Assembly: GCF_032854445.1 (NCBI RefSeq)
Contig: NC_088300.1
Location: 32,161,608 to 32,225,607, forward strand
DNA from: Liolophura sinensis
Taxonomy: Eukaryota > Mollusca > Polyplacophora > Chitonida > Chitonidae
Length of the DNA: 64,000 nt
Direction: 5' to 3'
The first letter of the stretch is position 1. Every line of letters begins with the position of its first letter. The translations under genes were made by a program, and so were the position numbers. The notes beneath the pieces were generated by a model. The model had not been told where the DNA came from and did no database searches. It worked only from the letters and a program-made list of their open reading frames with translations. Of the stretch, positions 21,353 to 38,482 are shown one piece after another.

Positions 21353-22537
21353 TAATATTTCATTCTTAGTAGGTGAAGGAAACCGGAATGCTCAGAGAAA
21401 ACCATTGCCTCTCACCACTAGGCACCTACATGGCAACCTCCTGACTCCATGCAAAGTTATACTGATACAGAATGGCCTCACCATCAGGGAACACAACAAT
21501 ATATACTGAATTCCAAAACTTGTATACCTTTGTCAAGCACCGCCTTTTCAATGACGTCACAAGTGAACGCCGACCAGCGTTATGAAACATCTTTTTATGT
21601 TAACATGTATAAGAAGAAGAAAAAAATAAATCTCTCACACAATTACTGTAGGTACGTATTGACCATTTATATCTAGAACACGGTATATGTGTGAGGATAC
21701 AAGCCTGATTTGACATTTATTACATGGATTAAGGATCTGAATGTAAATAAATGGCGTCAACAAGCTGAGCCTACGTACATCATGTACAGTGTGGTAATTT
21801 ATACACAATGTTAATACACTATTTTTTTTTTCAATTTGTACAATATTATTACATATAATGACACGGTGAACACTACCATTAACGTCTGACAAACACGGGT
21901 GTGGTGGAGCAAGGCATAATGTTCAGTGTTTTCAGTAACTTGTTGCATGTGGTCCACATTTTACACGATTATCTATTCAATGCATCATGCTTCATAATCA
22001 AAAAGAATGTGCAATATTGTGCGACATTTATACACAAATGTGTAATTTGTTTCGCGACAGCTGAACCATGTCTGTAACTTGACAACTGTTACAAATCACA
22101 AAGCAGAGCATAAAAACAACGCCCGAAGTTATATTTTGTTTCCGAACTTATGCGAGTGCATGGAGGAGTACATATGAACTGTTACACAAGGGAATTTGTT
22201 GTTGCTGGGATACAATATGAGACTCGGGATTTAAATTTCACTTAATTATGCCGTCACACAACGTCGCTTTCAAGATAACTTATGGTTTTATGTTTTATGT
22301 ACATAGCCTACCTGTACAGTATGATCATGTAATTCTATTGTCAGCCTAATGGCCTATATATATGTATATATACTTTCATACATCTGCTTCTATAAATTAA
22401 TCATACATAGTTATCTGAAAATTTGGTATTAATTCTAGGACATAAGACTGGTAAAACGAAGGGACAAAAGTAGAAAGCGTGGCAAGAAATACCCAGCAAT
22501 AAATTGTTTACAACTCCATGGTCTTAAATAGGTATAA
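21353..22537. other. Unannotated AT-rich stretch
   Basis: No gene or repeat is recognised in the kilobase just left of the promoter-like block. Confidence 0.5.
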
Positions 22538-22539
22538 AG

Positions 22540-22860
22540 TAGGCCAATCAGCAATGAACTGGTGCCCGGCGGATCTGGGCCACGTGTGACGCCATACTAC
22601 ACAGGCTTGCTGCAGACAGAGGATGATGAAACAGTGGATGACGAAATACAGCCAGCAACGATTTGTCTTAAGCAATTCTCGCCAGAGCCAGGTGCTGTGG
22701 ATAACATCCTCGACGTAGTCTTACGTCGGTAGCCCATTTTTAGGCACGTTCTTCTCTACCTGACATATGCCAATGCTTGAAAATGCGTGTGTAAATACTT
22801 GAACGCTGATTGGTCAGAACGTGGGGGCTCGTCCTCGCGTTATCCAATCAGCGCGCGATT
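22540..22860 (+). promoter_or_regulatory. Promoter-like block: three CCAAT boxes and an E-box
   Basis: NF-Y-type CCAAT boxes occur at 22545-22549 (GGCCAATCAGC), 22809-22813 (inverted, CTGATTGGTC) and 22844-22848 (ATCCAATCAGC). The last two are 35 bp apart. A palindromic E-box CACGTG sits at 22581-22586, and a GCGCGCG word follows the third CCAAT box. CpG density is clearly higher from about 22550 to 23480 than in flanking DNA. This lies 7.4 kb upstream of the ERR coding exon on the same strand, so I infer an ERR promoter. No TATA box is obvious. Transcription from here is not proven. Confidence 0.55.
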
Positions 22861-22899
22861 CTGTCTTGACTCCGTGATGAAGGTCTAGGCCGACCTCGC

Positions 22900-23234
22900 C
22901 ACATTCGGCCAGTAAAGTGATGTCTGTAAGGCGCTCTGCAAGTCTTCACCGCCTCACTTACCTCTAATTATCACGTAACATCGACGTCGTCGATGCAACA
23001 TTCATGGTGTAAGATCATCGGGAATTGCTAACTTCCACGCAACAAGCTTTAGTGACAAAACATTTTATATTTGAGGATTGTCGGCATACGCCGGTACTGG
23101 TTTCGCTTGTTGGAGATTTCCCCGCGGGTCGAGTTTATTAACACGAGTGAAGTGTGCTGCAGAGACCAGTGCTCTCGTTTCACAAATTATTACACTCGGA
23201 CCATGACATAGTTTACCGCACGTGTGTTGCTCAT
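22900..23234 (+). other. Candidate non-coding first exon of ERR
   Basis: This is inference. A strong splice donor (CAT|GTAAGTATT) sits at 23234/23235, a short distance downstream of the paired CCAAT boxes. The nearest matching acceptor ahead of the start codon is TTTCTGTTGCAG ending at 30249. A leader exon starting around 22.9 kb and spliced to 30250 would fit the usual nuclear receptor layout of a non-coding first exon. The left boundary is a guess. Confidence 0.35.
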
Positions 23235-25838
23235 GTAAGTATTGTTTCTTCAAATTTTGCTCCGTACCTTGCTTGTACTGGATAGTGAAATGGTATTATA
23301 CAGGATACAAGAGCCTTCGATATTGTGCACCTCATGCCAAAGCGTGCCGCGATAAGTTCAGGTTCTCATGCACCGAATAGACAAGTGCTTTTATGTGGGC
23401 CCGATTTTGACAGCGATATACAGGTCGTAGAGAAGAAGGCATGCACATCAAGCTATGAAGTGTGTGAAAAGACAACCGTTTTGGTTCGTGATATGCAAAC
23501 TTTTACCTGCAGCTGTTGGTGGCATGCTTATACTGCCACAAATGCTGTAACTTACTATTATTGAGTATTAATTGACTACATCAATACAGGAAGTACAAGT
23601 TATGTAAAACACATTTAGAATGATTAGTATATATTAGATCACTGAGTTACTAGCCATTTTTACCATCATTTGGTTATTTGTTCCTAGAAGGGATATTCAA
23701 GTAGGTAAAAAGAATTGATATACTGGTGGTATATTTTAATTAGTATAGTATTTTCTAGGTCTTTCTGTACAGGTGTACAATTTCATCTGCTTATATGCTG
23801 TGACTTAAATATGTCACTAATGTAATTACTGGTTCCTTTGTAGCAGATCAGCTGTACGTAGGAAGTTAATTGTGGTGGCAATAAATTTAGAACACAGCGG
23901 TAAAGTGTTGACATGCTTATTGATTTTAGTGTTATATAGCTCATATAGAATGACACCACTATGTAAAGCGTTCACCAGAGGCATACTGGGAAGATTTGTA
24001 CATTGGGTAGTTTAGGTAGGTAGAAAGTGTTCACATGAAAGAGATGGACATTAGAACAAACAGAAAAAAATAATTGTGTGAACCGTGATTATATAATTGT
24101 TATAAAAAAAAACTTGTGTTTTTATTTCATGTTAAGGTTACATTTACAGATTTAAGTGTGAGGTTAACTGTTATTGACTGAAACTTCTGTGTCAGATTTA
24201 GAACAGGATATGTGGACAGCAGATATTTTTATTCGTATTTTGAATTATACATTTTCCATGTCAGATGGGATTGAGAAATGATTGAGTGGCAGCATTGGTT
24301 GTTGACATTCTCTATTATTGTGTTTTATACAAGTCCCTTTATAGGAGTTTCAAGAAATTTGAACATGACTAGTATAAGAAAAAATATGCTAACATGCATA
24401 TTTTTTAGGTTATAGGGTATATAAGTTCTAGGCCAAAAAAAGACATTTATAACCTCTAATTGATTTGTGCAGGATCAAAAAAAAAGTTTGAGACACATTT
24501 TAATGAATTGGGTTTAGTGGTTTTGCCGTCATACAGTTTTCTCTTTAGCAGGATAAGGGTCTTATAGATCTGCGTGGACAACACATGTGCAGAAGAGATG
24601 AGAACTTATTTTTAACTTCAAGGCATTAAATCTGTCCAAGTTGGCTTTTAAAAAAAAAGTAGAAAAATAATCCTTTACTGATCTGTATTTGTCATGTACA
24701 GTAGGTGACCATGATAGGCTAAGGCTTATTGAATGCTGGTATTCAGTCCGGACTTAAGCTAGTTTCAGGATATGAAGATAGACGGTAGGGGTAAACTTTT
24801 GTCTGAGGGATGTGTGATAAGGTTGTAGAACAAGGATATGGGTGAAGCAGTTCAGTCTGCCCTGCAAAAGACACAAAGGTATAGCTTATTTCTGCTTCAG
24901 GAAATACAACTGAAAATGCACCATATGAGAGGCATGCATGGTGACGGTGTTGTTTTTTTTGTAGGTTATGATAAGCCTCATGTGCTGTCACATGTGACAC
25001 CATACAATGCGTCCACTGGTCGTTATATACAATGTATGAAATGATGAGGAAAGAATATAGGATTTTTGTTCAGACAAAATCTTATGTCAGAATTGTGAAC
25101 TTATGAAAGGGATAGAAGATTGGCGAATGATTATCATTTTTATAATTAAAATGCAATCTGAAAACTGCTACATTATAGAAAGCATAGGTATTCTTTTTTT
25201 CGCTTTGTGTTAGTGGGTCTTGAAATTGTCATTATTTAGCCATGACAGGATGTCAGAAAAGCAAAATTGTTTTTTGTTTTTTTTTTTTGACTTTTCTTTT
25301 TTCTGCGGTAGTTGTCTTGCAGTATTATTGTATGAGGTTTACATACTTGGGGGTTGTGCTATCTTGCCCTGCTTAGACTGTTACTTGAAGTCAGGAGACA
25401 TGTTGGATACCTAGTAATGGATGGTAGTTTTCTCAGAGCTCTCCTGTTTCCTCCACCCATGAACTGGACCACTGTCATATAATTTGATATTAAGTAAAAA
25501 CATTGCATCTTGAATCAATTAACAGCAATCAAATAAATAAAAAGATAAGACCAAACAGTTATTAGTAGAATGATGCTGCAAGAGAGTTTTTACTGTATAG
25601 TTAGTAGAATGTATCTACAAAAGAGATTCTACTTGCCTTAAATGATCAAAAATTTCACTCATAACCAGCTTGCTAATTTTTCCTGATTCTGAGAGTTCTG
25701 TAAATTTTTTAAAATTCCATTAAAGATAGTTTGGAAGATGGGATGAAATCCTCTTGGGAAAATATAAGCTTCAACACAAAAAGCTGTATTTTATGACTTT
25801 TATTAGCCTCTAAAAATGCACTTTTGTGACAGTAGAGG
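23235..25838 (+). other. Presumed first intron of ERR, left part
   Basis: Mostly unique AT-rich sequence. A SINE-tail-like stretch (about 25430-25545, ending CAGCAATCAAATAAATAAAA) is on the plus strand. A 79-codon frame (23325-23564) in the CpG-richer zone has no recognised domain. Confidence 0.4.
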
Positions 25839-26092
25839 CCAGCTTCAACATAGCTTTTTCTTAACAGAATGCAGCTTGAAGAAAGCTTTCTCTTAGTGGA
25901 CTGCAGCTTCAAGAGAGCTTTCACTGAGCAGGCTGCAGCTTCAAGATTGCTTTCACTTAGTAGGCAGCTGCTTCAAAAGAGTTTTCACTTACTGGAATGC
26001 AGCTTCAAAGGAGCTTTCGCTAGGTAGAATGCAGTTTCAAGAGAGCTTTCACTTAGTGGACTGCAGCTTCAAGAGAGCTTTCACTTAGTACC
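25839..26092. repeat. 32-bp tandem array (GCAGCTTCAAGAGAGCTTTC)
   Basis: Units begin at about 25839, 25871, 25903, 25935, 25967, 25999, 26031 and 26063, a regular 32-bp step. The core is GCAGCTTCAAGAGAGCTTTC followed by a CTTAGT-GGA word. The units are imperfect. Further weak traces extend left to about 25565. Confidence 0.88.
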
Positions 26093-26439
26093 TGTACAAA
26101 TGTTCGGGATGTATCTTGTTAGAACTGCCGGACATGTGTACCTTTTCTGTGAAATGTGACAGTATGTTTTATATACAAGTACCCTCAGACGAAAGCTCAT
26201 TTGTTAGGAAATGGAATGTTAAGGCTGTAGAAAGATCATTGTGATCACTTGTTATAACAGGTAGAAATGATCATTGCGCAAGATTCATGAGAAAAAAAGT
26301 TGTTCTGGTTAATGGCCCAGTGGAAAACTTCTGATTTGCTGCTCTAACTGAGTGACAGTCCATCTGCTATCTAGGTCAGGCCAATGTTCGTGGATCTATT
26401 TTTAGCCACTTTGCCACCCTATATCTGTGAGGATGGCTA
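26093..26439 (+). other. Presumed first intron of ERR, unique stretch
   Basis: Nothing recognised. Confidence 0.4.
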
Positions 26440-26790
26440 GTGTGACCCTAAAATGGCACAGCAGTGCATGATAGTAGTTAGACCCCCTACAATAAGCTGG
26501 AACCTTCCCCTAACTTTGTCCCACTTTTGAGACTGGTCTGACCCAGTCAGGGATGATTTCTGTTTACTGGATAGCCCTCCAATAGGCAGACACTTGCAGT
26601 TTCTTGTCAACAGTACCATTATATATATAAGGCCTGTGCTTTTGTCAAATACTGAAATGATACCAATACATTTTGTATGCAAAACCCATGTTGCACTGAG
26701 AAGATTAGGATTTGAACTCCAGCTCCAGTGAGTATAATAATGGACCTTGGCATTATTACTGTGGTGAGATGTAGGCCTAAAGGATTTGCA
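26440..26790 (-). mobile_element. tRNA-headed SINE candidate
   Basis: On the minus strand, GGAGTTCAAATCCTAATC (near 26700-26720) is a good B-box following a diverged A-box region around 26770. The body contains GACTGGGTCAGACCAG. A 123-codon frame spans it but has no domain and is treated as incidental. No second copy was identified in the window. Confidence 0.4.
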
Positions 26791-29700
26791 CACTGTATTG
26801 TTTCCCATTTTGGCATGCTTTTACAGCAGCTTGCATTTCGATTTTTGATTTTGCAAATGTACATATGCGTAATAAGCCAAAACCATTACCACTTTACTGA
26901 AGTTTAGGCATAGGTTGATATCATTTCTGGCATATTCAGTTTTGCCTCCAAGGAATTTAGGCCTCTACATTATAAATTTTAAGAGCCATGAGATAAATGT
27001 CTGTTGGAAGTGTTTCCTCACAATAAATACCAGTGTGTAACAGTCTGGGTCATGAGTGTAACAGCAGTGTTGTACATGTACTTTTGTGTACACGCATGTG
27101 TGCACTACAACAAGTTGTCTTTGCCTAGACCTGTGACAGCGTTTATTGAAAAAGTATTCAGTATTTTCTTTTTATTTTCTATGATTTCTATCGTCTTTAT
27201 GCTTTATGGACTTTTCACAAAAGCATAAAAGTTGACCTTTTATCAGAATGATAGGAAGGCAGATTAGTGTCTAATATTCTTAATCATGAATTTTGGTAAC
27301 ATCCAGAAATTTAAAGTAGATCAGTAGCTGTATGAGATTGCTTTCACTTAACTCTACTTACCTGTACTAACTAGGTGAAAAGGTTAAATATCTGCTACTT
27401 AGTGTTATGCAAGTTCTCTTCTACTGACCATGTTAGAATTATGTAAGATCTGAAGTTGGTAGCCACCACGCCAAAGGTAGATGGTATTTTGTTAACAGTA
27501 GCACACTAGCTACATATACCTGGCAGTACTAGAGGCTTAGCTTTCAGCAGATAGATCAAACGTACATGTACATGCCAGTTACTTGTGCGGAAGGTAGGTG
27601 TAGGTTTCCACTTGCTAACCCTGTAAAGATGCTAGTACATTGCAGGGGCTATACCCATGTCATCACACAGTGCTGTCTTAATAGGTTTGTGTGGTATAGG
27701 AAGTAGTCAGGTGGGTGATGCAGATTGAAGATGTTTGGTGATATATTTGTTTGCCGTCTTTGGGTCCGTATGACATGTCAGCTTGCATTTACTTGTACAT
27801 GTATGTGCATTGCATGTATACATGCAGCAGTTCATTTGCCTGACATAAGCAGCATGAGGATTCTAAGTGGCCCAGTTTCTTAGGCGTCGTGTGCAGGCTC
27901 GACTGGAGATTTACTATGGGACGTTTGTCAGGTACATGATGAGGTGGGATGATTACCAAAGAGCTCTACCTGTCCATTTCCCTTTTACCAGTTGAATTGA
28001 GTTTGACGATCAAAACAGCTAGTCAAATAAGTTATGGTGCACAGTGCTATATTTAGTCTGGATTTACTCAGTGCATTTCTGCATATCCTGGCATGGGATA
28101 TATAAAGGTACATGTCATATTTTTAAATGCATATGTTTCCACAAAACAAAATTGTGTAAAATGCTTATATTGAAAGAAATTTTATACATTGATCGTGCTG
28201 TTCATTCAGCCTGACGTGAATGAGTGTTTATCACAGCCTGTGTGTACTCTTAGCCCCACAGGAAAATGCATAAACAGACTGACCTATATTTATGTACCCA
28301 TATATGTAGGCCAGCAAACCGCTTAGTGCTCTGATCTCAAACTTGTAGCAGCTTGAAATGTGCTGATTAATGAAGTTTTTCCTCTAGTTTTAGTGCATTA
28401 CAAACTACTGTTTGGAAAGCTCTAGATGTACATGTTGGTTAATGAAAAGATTGCAGGGGACAGGTGTATTGCCAGATTGCAGTTATTAAGTCACCTGGCG
28501 TTATGTGTGTGCGCATAATTGGTTTCTCAGGTCTACTTCTGTCTCAAAATCTATTATGGAACCTTGGAAGTTACCCCCTCAGTGCTAATGATACATGGTT
28601 CTGCGTGCATGGGAAGAGGCAGTGTCAATGTGTTAGACACCTTAACTCCAATTTGACCCCTGAGACTCCTCAGACTTTGATTAACACAAAATGTAAATGT
28701 AATTGACCTCAAATTACCCTCTGGCAGCATTCATATGCAACAGACTGAACTGAACATACAGCCTCCCTTGGGAAATGTTCCCTGTTTGGCAAGTCCTACA
28801 CACCTGCATGATGTCCGTGCATGCATGTGCGGTGATCATTAGTGGTAGTGCACGCATTTTAAACCGATTCCTGAAATTTTGTGTAAACATCGGTGCGAAG
28901 AGTGATTATTTATAGAAGTTGAAGATGAGTGAAGCAGAGCTGTATATCCCCGCGTGAAAATTTGCATAATTTATGGATTTGATTTGTGTTAATTGCTAAT
29001 GTTATAAAGGTGACTGGATCATCATATGAAATAATAATATAGGTACACATACTGTGTACAGTGTATGTACTGTATGCTGCTAGATGCAAAATGAGGCTGA
29101 TTCACATGTGTGGCTCTAAAGACTTAGATCAGAAATACCTGTACAGTCCAGTCATGGCTTAGTTCCCAGTACATGTAATTGGATAAAGATGTGATTGGAT
29201 GCATTGTACCACAGCTTACCAATAAGTATAAGGTTTCAAGAATAAGCCAAAGGGCTTATATTCTCAGTCTTCATGCTGGTATCGGGAGTTCTTCACTCAG
29301 TGTCTGAAAGGTGTTCGGTGGTATTTCATTCATATCTTGTTAGTGTTGTCATACCACCAATAGGATGTTACTGTGAAGTATGGAATTGATTTTCATCTGT
29401 GTGCATTATTGTTATCCAAAATGGTGCCATTAAGTGCAAGAACCTCTCCATAAAACCTAGTGTGTAATGACTGGAGAAGGCTGTAGCGGATTAACATCAA
29501 ACCACTACCACACTTATCCTTCCAATGAGGGTGTTTATTGTGAGAGGATTGTTACTGAATTGTATTGCCTTTCACATGTCTGGACTGTCATTGTCACAGC
29601 CGTCATTTCCAAGTATTAATGGTTGAAGTGATGATCTGTTTTATATCTTGAACAGTTTGGCGGATTGACTTCATACTTAGAGGTGGATTGATGTCAAATA

Positions 29701-30249
29701 TGGTACCCTAATAATTCCTCAACCATTTCGCATGTGAAAGAGCAACTGGTTTTAATTTGATTTTGAATGCCTTCAGAATTTGCTTGAATAAACACCTAGC
29801 TAACATGCGAAAAGGTTTAAAACTTACACTACATGTAGTTTCTTGAGGGTGAGGGGACTGGTATAGCATGTAACCATATAGCCTCCAGTTTCAAATCTGT
29901 GGCTTACATGTACATGTGTGATTGTGTGTTTATTGTTCACAACATGTACGAGATAAGATCCAAATCGTCTGTGAGATGTATTTCCTGGAGAAGCCACTTG
30001 GCATTATTTTTGGCTAGCGTGCAACCTCTTAGATGCTGCCTTGGGGAAACCAACTTATCCAGTTTATTCGTTGGCAGAGCAATACAGTTTTATATTTTGT
30101 ATCAAATATAGTAGTGAACAAGTCAACATACAGCAAAACTTTTTCTGCATATGTTCAAGGGGATGTGAGGAAATATTAATCACACGTTGACAATTTTATA
30201 TTCCCAGGCTGCAAAGAGTAAACACAACTTCCTACTATTTCTGTTGCAG
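26791..30249 (+). other. Presumed first intron of ERR, right part
   Basis: Unique sequence without recognisable genes or long repeats. Palindromic TGTACATG/ACATGTACATG words are frequent (for example near 27563, 27795 and 29907). It ends with the acceptor TTTCTGTTGCAG. Confidence 0.45.
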
Positions 30250-30298
30250 TAATTGTGGACAAGTTGGTTTTCAACTAACAGCTGTTCTCTAGAAGTGA

Positions 30299-35177
<4,879 letters not shown>

Positions 35178-35214
35178 GTACGGCATAAAACACCAATCAA
35201 ATAAATAAATAAAT
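35178..35214 (+). mobile_element. MetaSINE-like tail only
   Basis: GGTACGGCATAAAACACCAA then TCAAATAAATAAATAAATC is the common tail. Sequence to its left does not resemble the SINE body. Confidence 0.7.
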
Positions 35215-36825
35215 CATCGCTGAAAGAAAGTCTGATTATGTTTCAAGTAGTTTTTCATGCACGTGGATAGAGACACAAATTGCTGGAATAGGATTTGAAC
35301 GCCGAACCTCTGCATTCTGCCAATTTGATAAGACAGAACCATAATATTTACATATTTATCTGACCTTTAATGCCTCGTTTTTTCAAATTGCTTGGCAAAT
35401 GCATTGAATCTCGCTGCTCATGTGATAAGACTGTCCGCGATTGGCATTTACTTATCCTGTATTGTCTAAGCTTAGCCAGCTATGTAAAGGGAACATGAAG
35501 CTCAGTTGTGTATGTATAAGTGAACTACATACATTTCACCCTCAATATCTTTGGCCATCCCAGCTGAAGTAAATCTATCGCATGCATAGGTAGCATTTTT
35601 GGCAGTGTTAATACAGAAGGAAAGAAAGGTTAGGTCTTCTAACCCTTGCTCACTAGTCCCTTATCAGGGCCCTGTGTGCTGTTGATCTTAATAATCTACC
35701 CCTCCATTAATGTGGTAGACATGGCTGCCACAGATTTATGTGACCTGTGTCCTGTTTTAATGCCATACCACTTGTTTCCTGATCTTTATACTCATCTTGA
35801 TCTATCGTCAGTAAAATGTCCCCCACTTCTGCTTGATGCATGGCGGCATTGTGCCAATGTCTGTTTTGCTGTTACATAACATGGCATACCAATCCTCACA
35901 TAATAAGCATGTGTCCCGCAAAACAGGACGTGGTTGCAGTGACATCTACAATCAGATGCCGTTAATACATGTGTACATGTATATCCTGTTAGCCCACACG
36001 TCCAAAACTGTTGTGTATTTGTATTGGAACAAGTGTGATTTGTCTGTGTAAGCTTGGTTACGCTTCCTATCTCCTGACGATACCCGCATCTGATCTGCAC
36101 AATCAGTGGCGTATTAATTACGAGTAGCATCATCCCAAAAAACTGTCTTGATTAATGGCATAAAATGCGTCAGTATCCTGTAAACATGGATGAACAATGC
36201 CTGCCCAAAATCCTTGGCTGCAATAGTGCATGTACTCAACATATGGCTCCCAGGAGAAGTACACCCGCAAACAATAAGTGTCACATTCTAAAATGTGTCC
36301 TTCATGCCAAGAGATATATGGTTGACTGGAGTTGGTCTTCAGGTACAGCGAGAAAGAAATTGTTTATGTTTACATGTATTTCATTTTATCTGCCTCTTTA
36401 TGTTTTTTATTATTATTTTTTTTTGTAGTGTTGAAATATTATGCTGTTTTTCACCCTAGGTTGTTGGCAGTATGATAAGCAGTCTCTTGCCAGTCATTAC
36501 TTATTCAAGACTTCCCACAGCTGTGTGAATTAACTGATGAGTTCTTTGCAGTGGAGTTTGGGAGGTTAGGAGTTAACATGCAGCCGGGAGCAGCAAAGTG
36601 CTCTGGATAATGTTAACACAGACTTTCAAGTCAAGAGTCTGTTAAACCACTAGTTCAGTTATCTCACAGTAAAGCATTAATAATTTAAAAAGATTTCTAC
36701 ACCTTTTTTATATAGCAGATCAAAAGCATCTTGGTCCCTGGATTTGATAGCATTGGCTATATTAAGACAAAGAATATTATATAACTCTCAAAGATATTTA
36801 AACCCACTGGTTTCTACAATCGTCT
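35215..36825 (+). other. ERR intron, segment 2
   Basis: A possible tRNA-like B-box on the minus strand (GGCGTTCAAATCC, near 35293-35305) suggests another SINE head. The stretch 36060-36300 is compositionally complex and contains ATTAATTA-type homeodomain words. No gene is recognised. Confidence 0.35.
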
Positions 36826-37050
36826 GACCAGGAGTATCTCACCAATGCGGTCGCTGTGGGTTCAGTCCAGCTCATGCTGGCTTCCTCTCCGGTCGCACGT
36901 GGGAAGGTCTGTAAGCAACCTGCGGATGGTTGTGGGTTTTCCCCGGGCTCTGCCATTTTGCACCAACCATAATGCTGGCCGCCGTCGTATAAGTGAAATT
37001 TTCTTTAGTACGGCGTAAAACACCAATCAAATAAATAAATAAATAATATA
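36826..37050 (+). mobile_element. MetaSINE-like copy, head missing
   Basis: It starts in the body (AGTATCTCACCAATGCGGTC) and runs through GCTTCCTCTCCGGTCGCACG, AAGCAACCTGCGGATGG, CCATAATGCTGGCCGCCGTC and GTACGGCGTAAAACACCAAT to an AAATAAATAAATAAATAA tail. Only small differences from the full-length copy at 38204-38470. Confidence 0.9.
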
Positions 37051-38203
37051 AATACAATTTTCTGAAGTGTTTACATTGTTCACGTTTTTCAAAGGGCTCC
37101 GGCTTCTGTACATATTGTGTTGCAAGTACATTAAGTATGCGTCAGAACTTGATCCAAATAAGGATGTGATTTGTATACTTATACTATTTAAAGTCTTGCA
37201 GCATAAATTACCAAAGATACTTGTATTAAATTAATTTTTCAGTTGTCAATTCATTGATTAGCCATGTGAATTACAGATATGAAGCATGTGTATAGTATTA
37301 ACTTTATGTCTTTCCACTCTTCGATTGTTTCTCACTGATCTCATACACATTATTATTTCTGAACTGTGGACATATTTAAAACAAAATAATAATAATTTTA
37401 AGGTTGAATCCTATTTTTGCAGTCACTGACAGCATGGGTATATTTTGACATGGTTACAGGCCCATGTAGGCTGCATGTGTCTTGTGTTGAGAAATTGTTA
37501 CATAAGCTTCAGGTATCTTCCTCGTAAGCAACCTGCCTGCATTTTATCCTCATGCAAATAAATGCCATTTGCCTGACAGGGCTTGTTTATGTTGAGTTAT
37601 CCCTTCATGCACCCCTGTAGACTGTGCTTTGGTGTGTAGGCATGGTCTTGACTGGAGAGCTAGCCGCAGCCAAGCCAGACTTGAACACACTCTGTGATAA
37701 TTGATTGATCGAAGGCTCCTATTCCTAGAGGACAGCATTTGAGGGAAGCATTGGCATCCTGCCAGTTAGTGTAGGGGAGTGTATACGGTGGTTTTTGTGT
37801 TTGGTTCTCACTATAAAATTAGGTGTCTACGATTGACGACTTGAAATGTATCTTGCAATTTTGTTAAAGAGATTAAAGGCTTTTGACTTTAGACCTACCC
37901 AGGTACACTCAGGTAATTCAAGCCCACTTCCTGTAAAACTGCCAAGTTTTGGTATTATCTTGAATATCTGACCATGTTTGGAACCCTGCATAGTAAGTTA
38001 AGCCTTTAGGCCATGTATAATATAAACATATCCATACAGGAATTTGACTATGTTGTGAGCCACAAACAATAAGAAGATAATAAATGTTCCACATGCAGTT
38101 TCAAAAGCTTCATTCAGCCATGTTCTGGGAATCATTTGTTTCCTCGCTTTCCTCGGCAAACATTAATTCTGGACGTGGTCATTGCCTTCTTTAAGTTGGC
38201 ATG
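37051..38203 (+). other. ERR intron, segment 3
   Basis: Unique sequence with no gene recognised. It ends with the left target duplication of the SINE that follows. Confidence 0.5.
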
Positions 38204-38470
38204 GGGGCCTCCCTGGCTCAGTCGGTTAGTGCGCTAGCGCAGCATAATGACCCAGGAGCCTCTCACCAATGCGGTCGCTGTGAGTTCAAGTCCAGCTCAT
38301 GCTGACTTCCTCTCCGGCCGTAAGTGGGAAGGTCTGCCAGCAACCTGCGGTTGGTGGGTTTCCCCCAGGCTGTGCCCGGTTTCCACCCACCATAATGCTG
38401 GCCGCCGTCATATAAGTGATATATTCTTGAGTACGGCGTAAAACACCAATCGAATAAATAAATAAATAAA
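38204..38470 (+). mobile_element. MetaSINE-like element, full length with target duplication
   Basis: Structure: a tRNA-like head (CCTGGCTCAGTCGGTTAGTG, an A-box, and GTGAGTTCAAGTCC, a B-box), a central GGTCTGCCAGCAACCTGCGG block, the 3' domain CCATAATGCTGGCCGCCG to GTACGGCGTAAAACACCAAT, then an AATAAATAAATA tail. Exact 12-bp flanking repeats TAAGTTGGCATG lie at 38192-38203 and 38471-38482. It is the best reference copy in the window. The family name is from memory of described invertebrate MetaSINEs and should be read as a resemblance. Confidence 0.93.
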
Positions 38471-38482
38471 TAAGTTGGCATG

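Noticed and set aside
24743-25044. Overlapping 86- and 68-codon frames on opposite strands
   Set aside because: No motif, no splice logic and ordinary AT-rich intronic composition.
26437-26808. A 123-codon minus-strand protein
   Set aside because: It spans a tRNA-headed SINE-like sequence with a B-box and shows no domain.
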